DNA of 16,219 bases, taken from positions 1 through 16,219 of the forward strand of contig JALNWH010000039.1 of the NCBI GenBank assembly GCA_023230985.1, given 5' to 3'. The notes beneath the pieces are model-generated. The model made no database searches and was not told where the DNA came from. It worked only from the letters and a program-made list of their open reading frames with translations. The translations under genes and the position numbers were made by a program. Each line of letters opens with the position of its first letter. The stretch's first letter is position 1. Of the stretch, positions 1 through 6,471 are shown one piece after another. This stretch comes from Bacillota bacterium (GTDB lineage Bacteria; Bacillota; Clostridia; Lutisporales; Lutisporaceae).

Positions 1-27
1 ACGGAGGAATTCCCCTCGCCTCCACCA
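1..27 (+). ncRNA. ssrA: 3' end of a tRNA-like RNA, probably tmRNA (partial)
   Basis: The window opens in the last bases of an RNA ending CGCCTCCACCA. Bases 17-23 would be the 3' acceptor strand, A24 the discriminator and 25-27 an encoded CCA. This acceptor with ACCA is typical of tmRNA, the ribosome-rescue RNA with tRNA and mRNA parts; tRNA-Ser, which can look similar, normally has G as discriminator. A terminator hairpin follows 13 bases later, as expected for a stand-alone RNA gene. The T-arm is not normal: CCCCT at 12-16 is a good 3' T-stem strand and AATT at 8-11 fits the last four T-loop bases, but bases 1-7 (ACGGAGG) supply neither the TTC nor the 5' stem strand. The 5' part lies outside the window, so the identity is a strong guess only. 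Confidence 0.5.
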
Positions 28-40
28 AAATGAAATTTAG

Positions 41-68
41 AACACTCATAAAGGAGTGTTTTTGTTGT
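41..68 (+). terminator. Rho-independent terminator after the tRNA-like RNA
   Basis: AACACTC (41-47) pairs perfectly with GAGTGTT (54-60) around a six-base loop, and a T-rich run (TTTTTGTTGT) follows directly. Its place just after the CCA end at 27 suggests that it ends the RNA transcript. Confidence 0.8.
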
Positions 69-135
69 ATGTAAGAAAATTAAATAGGGGGAATTGAACG
101 GGCGGAAAAAGAGAATGCGACCTAAAATATTTATA

Positions 136-170
136 AAAACTCCTTGAAATCAAGGGGTTTTGTGTTTTTA
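136..170 (+). terminator. Hairpin terminator upstream of the radical SAM gene
   Basis: AAAACTCCTTG (136-146) pairs with CAAGGGGTTTT (151-161): 11 bp with one T-G wobble and an AAAT loop, followed by GTGTTTTTA. The stem is bordered by A-runs and T-runs, so it could act on either strand. The stretch 69-135 holds no gene that I can recognise. Confidence 0.6.
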
Positions 171-203
171 TACAATATATGAACTGTCTTTTGCTAAATG
201 CAA

Positions 204-212
204 TGGTATAAT
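204..212 (+). promoter_or_regulatory. Extended -10 promoter for the radical SAM gene
   Basis: TGG followed directly by TATAAT (207-212) is an extended -10 element. I see no good -35 box at 16-18 bp. The predicted start would be near 219, almost on the AGGAGG ribosome binding site (219-224), so the leader would be extremely short. It supports the GTG start at 235. Chance occurrence in AT-rich DNA is possible. Confidence 0.4.
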
Positions 213-234
213 ATTAATAGGAGGTGCAGCCCTC

Positions 235-1056
235 GTGTATAAAAATGATACCATCTATTATCCGCAAGACGAGATGACTACAGTTTTATTACCAATAACA
301 TCGGGATGTTCTTACAACAAATGTGCATTTTGCCCTATGTACAAAGGTGTTAACTATTGTGAAGTGCCTTTTTATGATATAGAGATGGAATTGTTAAACT
401 GTTATGCGTATACAGAAAGAATATTTTTAACAGGAGCAGATCCGCTATCCATAGGATTTGGCAGCATGAATAGATTATTGGATTTGATTCATAAATATTT
501 ACCATATTGCTCTTGTGTTGCATCTTATGCATCTATAAAAAGCATTTCTAATTATAGTATTGAAGAGTTATCTTTTCTTCATGACGCAGGACTAAGACTT
601 CTTTATATCGGATTCGAAACAGGAAGAGATGATATACTTAGATTAATGAATAAAAGCCATACGGTAAAAGATGCGATTAGACAGGCTAAGAAGCTTAATG
701 AAGCAAAACTTTCATTTAATGCTATTCTTATGTATGGTATCGCCGGTAAAGGTGAGGGAATAAAAAATGCAATCGCAAGTGCCGAAATGATAAATGAATT
801 TGTAACTAGAAAAATCATAACCATGAATCTAACTTTATTTGTTGGAACAAAGTTGAACAAAATGGTAACAGACGGTGATTTCATTTTAGCGGATAGGAAG
901 GAAAGATTAGAAGAAATATGCACACTGATAGAGAGCCTTAAACCAGAGAATCCGACAATATTTGATACCACGCATCCGACAAACATAATAAAAATAATGG
1001 GGATGTTACCCTATGACAAAGAATTATTAATCAATAGAACAATGGATTATATGTAG
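235..1056 (+). CDS. Radical SAM protein with CX4CX2C cluster motif
   Basis: Radical SAM enzymes bind a [4Fe-4S] cluster through three cysteines and use S-adenosylmethionine to start radical chemistry. From the GTG at 235 the protein has 273 residues. The motif SGCSYNKCAFCPMYK gives C25, C30 and C33, a CX4CX2C spacing rather than the classical CX3CX2C. TGADPL (66-71) resembles the GGEP-type SAM-contact motif, and GFETG (126-130) followed by the RLMNKSHT stretch fits the Elp3/MiaB-type barrel. No accessory domain (TRAM, B12-binding or SPASM cysteines) is visible. I chose GTG 235 because AGGAGG ends 10 bases before it; the frame is open back to 160, but that part would overlap the terminator hairpin. 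The gene is probably transcribed alone, with hairpins on both sides. The substrate cannot be told from the sequence. Confidence 0.85.
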   Translation: MYKNDTIYYPQDEMTTVLLPITSGCSYNKCAFCPMYKGVNYCEVPFYDIEMELLNCYAYTERIFLTGADPLSIGFGSMNRLLDLIHKYLPYCSCVASYASIKSISNYSIEELSFLHDAGLRLLYIGFETGRDDILRLMNKSHTVKDAIRQAKKLNEAKLSFNAILMYGIAGKGEGIKNAIASAEMINEFVTRKIITMNLTLFVGTKLNKMVTDGDFILADRKERLEEICTLIESLKPENPTIFDTTHPTNIIKIMGMLPYDKELLINRTMDYM

Positions 1057-1129
1057 TTTTATATAGAAATTAAATAAAAAATAGAATAAAGTTATGGAAT
1101 GTGAAAAATGTTTTTTTTCAGTGGTCCCA

Positions 1130-1193
1130 AACAGTAACAAATAATTAAAAGCAAACCATGGAAGTCGCTTAAAAGGTGGCTTTTTTTACTGTT
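1130..1193 (+). terminator. Terminator region with nested inverted repeats
   Basis: This lies in the 306-bp gap between the radical SAM gene and potA. AAGTCGC (1162-1168) pairs with GTGGCTT (1176-1182) using two wobbles and runs into T1183-T1187, a weak intrinsic terminator. The same T-run can join a larger fold: AACAGTAA (1130-1137) with TTACTGTT (1186-1193), AAAAGC (1147-1152) with GCTTTT (1179-1184), and ACC (1155-1157) with GGT (1175-1177). The two folds exclude each other. The rest of 1057-1269 shows nothing recognisable. Confidence 0.5.
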
Positions 1194-1269
1194 ATGGCAT
1201 ATTATCTATATTAAGCACTCTATTTTATTAATTGCATAAAATTTAATTACGTTATTCATGTTTACTATA

Positions 1270-1298
1270 TTGACTTTGGAAATTCATTGTGTTAAAAA
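1270..1298 (+). promoter_or_regulatory. Possible sigma-A promoter for potABCD
   Basis: TTGACT (1270-1275), a 17-base spacer and TAAAAA (1293-1298) give a good -35 box and a fair -10 box. A second -10-like TATAAA lies at 1307-1312 without a proper -35. The ribosome binding site of potA is at 1351. No operator that I recognise is present. Confidence 0.4.
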
Positions 1299-1362
1299 TA
1301 CATTGTTATAAATAGTTGTTGGAAGAATAACTATAATCTAATTTGATAATGGAGGAATATAA

Positions 1363-2409
1363 ATGCATGAGGAAATTATCAGATTGGTCGGTATTTCAAA
1401 GGAATTTGATGGGCAAAAAGTTTTAGATAATATTAATTTATATTTTAATAGAAATGAATTTTTAACACTTTTGGGGCCCAGCGGTTGTGGCAAAACCACT
1501 ACCTTAAGGATAATTGGAGGCTTTGAAACACCCGATGTCGGTGATGTTTTTTTTGAAGGGAAAAGGATTAATAATTTACCTCCCTATAAGAGAAAGCTTA
1601 ATACAGTATTTCAAAGATACGCATTGTTTACTCATATGAATGTATATGAGAATATTGCTTTTGGGCTAAGAATTAAGAAAAAAGATAAAATTTATATTGA
1701 TAAAAAGGTACGAGAGGTATTGGGGTTAGTAAATCTTTCCGGTTATGAGAAAAGAAATATAGATTCACTAAGTGGCGGACAGCAGCAACGAATAGCTATT
1801 GCCAGAGCTTTGATAAATGAGCCTCAAGTTCTACTGCTGGATGAGCCTTTAGGGGCTCTTGATTTAAAATTGAGAAAAGATATGCAGCTGGAGTTAAAAA
1901 ATATTCAACAAACTTTAGGTATTACTTTTGTGTATGTAACTCATGATCAGGAAGAAGCTTTAACAATGTCTGATACTATTGTTGTTATGAATGAAGGAAA
2001 AATACAGCAGATTGGGAGTCCCGTAGATATTTATAATGAACCAAAGAATGCTTTTGTTGCAGATTTTATAGGAGAAAGCAATATTATAGACGGAATCATG
2101 GTGAAGGATTTTTATGTTGAAATAAAGGACATCGGTTTTAATTGTGTGGATAAAGGTTTTAAAGATAACGAAAACGTTGATGTGGTTATACGTCCCGAGG
2201 ATATAAAACTGGTATCACATCAAGAAGGAATTATATCAGGTATCGTTGAATCCGTTGTTTTTAAAGGTGTACATTATGAAATGCTAATTAATGATAACGA
2301 TTATAGCTGGATGGTTCAAAGCACACTTATGGAACCCGTTGGCACCAAGGTAGGAATGAGTGTTGCACCTTCTGATATCCATATAATGAAGAAGGTGAGG
2401 GAGCAATGA
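1363..2409 (+). CDS. potA: Spermidine/putrescine ABC transporter ATP-binding protein PotA
   Basis: This is the ATPase that powers polyamine import on the cytoplasmic face of the membrane. The 348 residues match the usual PotA length. Visible motifs are Walker A GPSGCGKTT (38-46), the Q-loop VFQRYALF with Q84, the signature LSGGQQQR (136-143), Walker B VLLLDEP (156-162), the D-loop GALD and the H-loop histidine H194 in YVTHDQEEA. The C-terminal third, with VVIRPEDIKLV, is a TOBE regulatory domain typical of the PotA/MalK/FbpC group. ATG 1363 has GGAGG seven bases upstream. It is the first gene of a four-gene operon, and its ATG/TGA overlap with potB suggests translational coupling. After the Q-loop it reads LFTHM where most relatives read LFPHM. 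The complete Pot context makes a polyamine substrate likely, although close relatives import other solutes. Confidence 0.93.
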   Translation: MHEEIIRLVGISKEFDGQKVLDNINLYFNRNEFLTLLGPSGCGKTTTLRIIGGFETPDVGDVFFEGKRINNLPPYKRKLNTVFQRYALFTHMNVYENIAFGLRIKKKDKIYIDKKVREVLGLVNLSGYEKRNIDSLSGGQQQRIAIARALINEPQVLLLDEPLGALDLKLRKDMQLELKNIQQTLGITFVYVTHDQEEALTMSDTIVVMNEGKIQQIGSPVDIYNEPKNAFVADFIGESNIIDGIMVKDFYVEIKDIGFNCVDKGFKDNENVDVVIRPEDIKLVSHQEGIISGIVESVVFKGVHYEMLINDNDYSWMVQSTLMEPVGTKVGMSVAPSDIHIMKKVREQ

Positions 2410-3230
2410 GAAGATCATGGTTATCATTTCCTTATTTAGTATGGATGATTATTTTTACTGTGGTTCCTCTAGCCTTAATATTATTTTATAGTGTAGTTAA
2501 AATTGAAGATGGTGGTATATTTTTAACAATGGGCAATTTTAAAAGGGTGTTAGAGCCAATATATTTGGCGGTTTTTTTACGTTCCATTAAAATTGCTATA
2601 ATAAGCACTTCTATTTGCTTATTGCTTGGATATCCTATGGCTATGATTTTGGCCAGTAAAGAACTAAGCAATAAGAGTATTTTAGTTGTATTATTTGTAA
2701 TACCTATGTGGATGAATTTTTTGGCTAGAACCTATGCATGGATGACTTTATTAGAAAAGAATGGGTTGATAGCTACCTTTTTTAACTTATTAGGCATCGA
2801 ATTACCTATGCTTTTATATACTGAAGGTACGGTTATTTTGGGAATGGTCTATAATTTTTTACCTTTTATGGTCTTACCTATTTATTCTGTATTGGTTAAA
2901 ATAGATAAAGCTGTTCTTGAAGCTGCCGAAGATTTGGGAGCTCCGCCAACTATTGTATTTAGAAGAGTTATTTTTCCCTTGAGTTTACCTGGTGTAACAT
3001 CAGGCATAATAATGGTGTTTATGCCTGCTTTAACGACTTTTGTTATTTCCAGACTTTTGGGCGGAGCACATTTTACTTTGATAGGCAATCTTATAGAACA
3101 ACAATTCTTGACTACTAGAGATTGGGGTTTTGGCTCAGCCCTCTCTGTTGTTTTAATGCTTATGATAGTTCTTACTATGGGTTTTGCACTAAGATATGAA
3201 AAAGAAAATGAAGGAGGGGGTTTATGGTGA
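2406..3230 (+). CDS. potB: Spermidine/putrescine ABC transporter permease PotB
   Basis: This is one of the two membrane permeases of the polyamine importer. It has 274 residues with about six hydrophobic segments; the first, at 10-31, starts right after a short basic N-terminus. The cytoplasmic EAA loop that docks onto PotA is clear: EAAEDLGAPPTIVFRRVIFP at 172-191, ending in the conserved LPG. The ATG overlaps the potA stop (ATGA at 2406-2409), and its ribosome binding site lies in the last codons of potA. The 3' end overlaps potC by seven bases. It should pair with PotC to form the channel. Nothing looks broken or truncated. Confidence 0.92.
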   Translation: MRRSWLSFPYLVWMIIFTVVPLALILFYSVVKIEDGGIFLTMGNFKRVLEPIYLAVFLRSIKIAIISTSICLLLGYPMAMILASKELSNKSILVVLFVIPMWMNFLARTYAWMTLLEKNGLIATFFNLLGIELPMLLYTEGTVILGMVYNFLPFMVLPIYSVLVKIDKAVLEAAEDLGAPPTIVFRRVIFPLSLPGVTSGIIMVFMPALTTFVISRLLGGAHFTLIGNLIEQQFLTTRDWGFGSALSVVLMLMIVLTMGFALRYEKENEGGGLW

Positions 3231-4015
3231 AATCTTTATTGAAAAAAGCCTATACTTATTTTATATTTTTATTTCTATATGCCCCTATAATAGTTTTAAT
3301 AGTTTTTTCATTTAATGATTCAAAATCCAGAGCCCATTGGACAGGTTTTACATTTAAGTGGTATTTGGAAATGTTTAAGGATAGACAAATAATGACATCC
3401 CTTTATTATACTATCGGAATTGCATTAGCGTCTTCCCTTATTGCAACTATTATAGGTACTATTGCGGCCATAGGCATCATTTATTTAAAAAAATCATTAA
3501 GGTCTATTTTAATGGATTTAACTTATATACCTGTTTTGAATCCGGATATAGTAACGGGAATTTCGTTAATGTTGCTTTTTATACTACTGAAATTTCCCCG
3601 TGGTGTCTTTACTATGCTGATAGCGCATATTACTTTTAATTTACCTTATGTAATACTTTCTGTATTACCAAAATTAAAACAGTTGGATAATCAGATATAT
3701 GATGCCGCATTAGACTTAGGGGCGACACCTTTTTATGCTTTTACAAAGGTTGTATTACCACAAATATCACCTGGTATTTTTACCGGATTTTTACTTGCTA
3801 TGACTATGTCTATTGATGATTTTGTTATTAGCTTTTTTACAACAGGGCCCGGGGTATCAAACTTGGCAATTACAATTTACTCAATGGCAAGAAAAGGGGT
3901 TAGTCCTAAAATAAATGCTACATTAAGTTTATTATTTGCTTCTGTTGTTTTATTGCTATTAATAGTTAATAATAGAATGACAAGAGATAACAATAGAAAG
4001 GAGAGAACAGTTTGA
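3224..4015 (+). CDS. potC: Spermidine/putrescine ABC transporter permease PotC
   Basis: This is the second membrane permease of the importer, 263 residues, with about six hydrophobic segments. The EAA-type loop is DAALDLGATPFYAFTKVVLP (160-179), followed by QISPG. The stretch SIDDFVISFF (196-205) is a hallmark of PotC-type permeases. The ATG at 3224 has GGAGG six bases upstream and sits inside the end of potB. The stop codon (4013-4015) overlaps the TTG start of potD, so all four genes are probably read from one transcript with coupled translation. The C-terminus is highly charged (RMTRDNNRKERTV), consistent with a cytoplasmic tail. Confidence 0.92.
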   Translation: MVKSLLKKAYTYFIFLFLYAPIIVLIVFSFNDSKSRAHWTGFTFKWYLEMFKDRQIMTSLYYTIGIALASSLIATIIGTIAAIGIIYLKKSLRSILMDLTYIPVLNPDIVTGISLMLLFILLKFPRGVFTMLIAHITFNLPYVILSVLPKLKQLDNQIYDAALDLGATPFYAFTKVVLPQISPGIFTGFLLAMTMSIDDFVISFFTTGPGVSNLAITIYSMARKGVSPKINATLSLLFASVVLLLLIVNNRMTRDNNRKERTV

Positions 4016-5061
4016 AATTTGTTTTAAGGAGTTTATTAGTAACATTATTGGCCATTACATTAATTATTAGTTTGGTAGGATGTGGTAGTGATAAGGATAA
4101 GCCTGTTTTAAAGGTATATAATTGGGGGGATTATATAGATCCTTCTGTGCTGGACGGTTTTGAAGAGGAATATGGCATAAAAGTTATATATGATGAATTT
4201 GCAACAAATGAAGAAATGTATGCCAAAATAAAAGCGGGAGCAGGGGATTATGATATATTAATTCCATCTGATTATACTATAAAGAGAATGATTGACGAAG
4301 ATATGTTGCATAAATTGGATTTTGACAATATTCCTAATTACAAATATATAGACAGCAGATTTAAAGATCTTGCTTATGATCCGAACAACGAATACTCAGT
4401 TCCTTATATGTGGGGTACTGTAGGAATACTATATAACAAAAAGATGGTTAAAGAAGAGGTCAACAGTTGGAAAATTCTTTGGGATAAGAAATACGAAAAG
4501 CAGATATTAATGTTGGATAGCATAAGAGATTCTATTGGTATAACTCTTAAAATGCTTGAGTATTCATTAAATACAAAAAGCGATAAAGAATTAGATGAAG
4601 CTAAAGAAGCTTTGATAAAACAAAAACCATTAGTTTTGGCTTATGTAGGCGATGAGGTAAAAGACAAAATGATAGGCGGAGAAGCTGCTCTTGCAGTAGT
4701 TTGGTCGGGTGATGCTATATTTGCAAAAAGGGAAAACCCGGATCTTGAATATGTTATACCCAAGGAAGGTAGCAATTTATGGTTCGATTCTGTCGTAATA
4801 CCTAAAGCAGGAAAGAATAAAAAAGAAGCAGAGTTATTTATTAATTATTTATGTGAAACCGAAGTGGCATATCAAAATGCAGATTATATCGGATATGCAT
4901 CACCACATATAGAAGCAGTGAAGATGTTGCCGGATGAACTTATAACTGATAAAACAGCTTATCCTGATGACAGCGACCTCGTGGGAAGTGAAGTATTGGA
5001 AGATCTTGCAGGTTCTCTTGTAAAATATGATAGAATTTGGACTGAGGTAAAATCCAGATAA
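4012..5061 (+). CDS. potD: Spermidine/putrescine-binding lipoprotein PotD
   Basis: This is the extracellular solute receptor that delivers polyamine to PotBC. In a Gram-positive cell it would be anchored as a lipoprotein. The N-terminus has a basic start, a hydrophobic stretch and a lipobox LVGC with the lipidated cysteine at C24. The mature part opens with KVYNWGDYIDPSVLDGFEEE, the standard PotD/PotF start that carries a conserved ligand-pocket tryptophan. Other family features are the PSDYTIKRM stretch, the central YMWGTVGILYNK and VVWSGDAIFA. The length, 349 residues, is normal. The start is TTG at 4012, overlapping the potC stop, with AAAGGAG eight bases upstream; the signal peptide begins directly there, which supports this start. 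A strong terminator follows, closing the operon. Confidence 0.93.
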   Translation: MKFVLRSLLVTLLAITLIISLVGCGSDKDKPVLKVYNWGDYIDPSVLDGFEEEYGIKVIYDEFATNEEMYAKIKAGAGDYDILIPSDYTIKRMIDEDMLHKLDFDNIPNYKYIDSRFKDLAYDPNNEYSVPYMWGTVGILYNKKMVKEEVNSWKILWDKKYEKQILMLDSIRDSIGITLKMLEYSLNTKSDKELDEAKEALIKQKPLVLAYVGDEVKDKMIGGEAALAVVWSGDAIFAKRENPDLEYVIPKEGSNLWFDSVVIPKAGKNKKEAELFINYLCETEVAYQNADYIGYASPHIEAVKMLPDELITDKTAYPDDSDLVGSEVLEDLAGSLVKYDRIWTEVKSR

Positions 5062-5079
5062 TATATTTAAAAGTGATTG

Positions 5080-5115
5080 TAACGCTGTTATATTATATAA
5101 CAGCGTTATTGTTAC
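5080..5115 (+). terminator. Terminator hairpin closing the pot operon
   Basis: TAACGCTGTTATA (5080-5092) and TATAACAGCGTTA (5096-5108) form a perfect 13-bp stem with a three-base TTA loop, followed by TTGTT. It lies 19 bases after the potD stop. The T-tail is short, but the stem is the most perfect hairpin in the window. A TATAAT (5116-5121) just after it could be the -10 of the next gene, without a clear -35. Confidence 0.75.
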
Positions 5116-5195
5116 TATAATGCTTAAAAAAATAAAGTATAAAAAGATAAAATTAAAAAATTGCTTATATTTTTGAAATAATTAGAGGTGATAGG

Positions 5196-6062
5196 GTGGA
5201 TGAAAAAACTGCAAAAAAAAATAGATGTGAAACAATAATGCCTATTGATAATTTAAAACCATTAGGTGAGATAGAAAAAAGCATTATAAAAAAATATAGA
5301 AAAAATTTGTGGTCTAAATTTATTAAAGCTATAAAAGATTTTGAACTTGTTAAAGAGGGTGACAAAGTAGCTGTTGCTTTATCAGGAGGAAAAGATAGTA
5401 CTCTCATGGCTTTACTATTTAAAGAATTGCAACATCACGGGGATGTAAGATTTGAATTAGAGTATATTGTTGCGGATCCGGGATATCACGAAAATGTTAA
5501 AAACTTAATGATTGATAATTGTAAATATCTTGATATTCCAATAAAAATATTTGATTCCGGAATATTTGATATAGTGGATAAAATAGCAAAAGATTATCCT
5601 TGTTACATGTGTGCAAAAATGCGAAGAGGCGCTCTTTATTCAAAAGCGCAAGAATTTGGATGTAATAAATTAGCATTAGGGCACCATTTTGATGATGTTA
5701 TAGAGACTACATTACTCAATATTCTTTATACCGGTAGTTTCAAAACTATGCTTCCAAAGCTTAGGTCTACAAATTTTAAAGGATTAGAACTTATACGCCC
5801 CTTGTATTATATCGAAGAAAAACATATAGAAAGATTTACTCAAAATAGCGGTGTTACACCATTAAATTGTGCTTGCATGGTTGCAGCGGAGAGAACAGGT
5901 AATAAAAGATATGAAATAAAAGATATGATTGAAGAATTAAGCGGAAAAATTGATAATTTAAAAGTTAATATTTTTAGGTCAACGCAGAATGTCAATATGG
6001 AGGCAATATTGGGTTGGCATAAAGAAGGAAAGAAAATCTCTTATCTGGATTTTTATGAATAA
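5196..6062 (+). CDS. TtcA-like tRNA thiolation ATPase (PP-loop)
   Basis: TtcA-family enzymes activate a tRNA base with ATP and insert sulfur, classically forming 2-thiocytidine at position 32 with the help of a [4Fe-4S] cluster. From GTG 5196 the protein has 288 residues. The PP-loop ALSGGKDST is at 61-69. CYMC (C136, C139) followed by KMRRGALY matches the TtcA CxxC-RRG element. LALGHHFDDVIETTLLNILY (159-178) is the family core, and RPLYYIEEKHIERF (201-214) fits too. The third cluster cysteine is expected near the C-terminal part; here there are two candidates, C225 and C227 in NCACMV, instead of the usual CNLC-like motif. The start has GAGGTG seven bases upstream. It is separated from potD by a terminator. 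A close relative acting on a different tRNA base cannot be excluded. Confidence 0.82.
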   Translation: MDEKTAKKNRCETIMPIDNLKPLGEIEKSIIKKYRKNLWSKFIKAIKDFELVKEGDKVAVALSGGKDSTLMALLFKELQHHGDVRFELEYIVADPGYHENVKNLMIDNCKYLDIPIKIFDSGIFDIVDKIAKDYPCYMCAKMRRGALYSKAQEFGCNKLALGHHFDDVIETTLLNILYTGSFKTMLPKLRSTNFKGLELIRPLYYIEEKHIERFTQNSGVTPLNCACMVAAERTGNKRYEIKDMIEELSGKIDNLKVNIFRSTQNVNMEAILGWHKEGKKISYLDFYE

Positions 6063-6102
6063 TACTGTTTGTTGGTTATTGCTCAAATATAATTTACTTA
6101 GG

Positions 6103-6313
6103 GCAGCTAATTATATTTGCTACGATTACTGAGTTACAAGGCTAATGGTCTGTAAACTCATTACGGGCGAAATCAAACCATCCTCGATGAATAAAGTATT
6201 TTTGCATATAACTTCTCCTATAGTCACAAATGATTTCGCTTTTCCTCCATTTCGCTAACAGACCTTAAGCCTCTTCACAACGTAATCTTTATCAAATATT
6301 AATTATCTTCAGC
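6103..6313. repeat. Large imperfect palindrome, MITE-like or structured RNA
   Basis: This fills most of the 409-bp gap between the TtcA-like gene and ftcD. Five blocks on the left are matched in mirror order on the right: TAATTATATTTG (6108-6119) with 6293-6305 (one extra base), GATTAC (6124-6129) with 6282-6287, AGGCT (6139-6143) with 6268-6272, GGTCTGT (6147-6153) with 6258-6264, and GGGCGAAATCA (6165-6175) with 6231-6241 (two wobbles). The gaps between blocks are nearly equal on both sides, which chance would not give. The centre (6176-6230) is unpaired. There is no open reading frame of note and no target-site duplication. It may be a non-autonomous mobile element remnant or a structured RNA. 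Confidence 0.6.
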
Positions 6314-6388
6314 AAAACGATATAAAACTATACAATATACAGATGTTATGTTTAATGTCTTTGAATAGTTGATAATACATGATTTAGC

Positions 6389-6451
6389 TTGAAAGTACAA
6401 CATAAATCAATTAGAATATACATAAAAAGAATAATTTATTTTAAAATAAAT
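6389..6451 (+). promoter_or_regulatory. Sigma-A promoter for ftcD with an 18-bp palindrome downstream
   Basis: TTGAAA (6389-6394), exactly 17 bases, and TAGAAT (6412-6417) form a good sigma-A promoter, with transcription expected near 6424. Just downstream, 6434-6451 is a perfect 18-bp palindrome made only of A and T, placed where a repressor could block transcription. Nothing in the window encodes an obvious regulator. The stretch 6314-6388 shows nothing else. Confidence 0.65.
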
Positions 6452-6471
6452 AAGATGAAAGGAGCTATTGT

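Noticed and set aside
160..234. In-frame upstream extension of the radical SAM gene from a TTG at 160
   Set aside because: It starts inside a terminator hairpin, lacks a ribosome binding site and adds no family-like sequence; GTG 235 has a good AGGAGG.
603..986. 127-residue open frame on the minus strand
   Set aside because: Inside the radical SAM gene, which has full family motifs; no ribosome binding site or motif on the reverse strand.
1057..1362. T-box, SAM or cyclic-di-GMP riboswitch before potA
   Set aside because: None of the conserved sequence elements that I know for these classes is present; only hairpins are seen.
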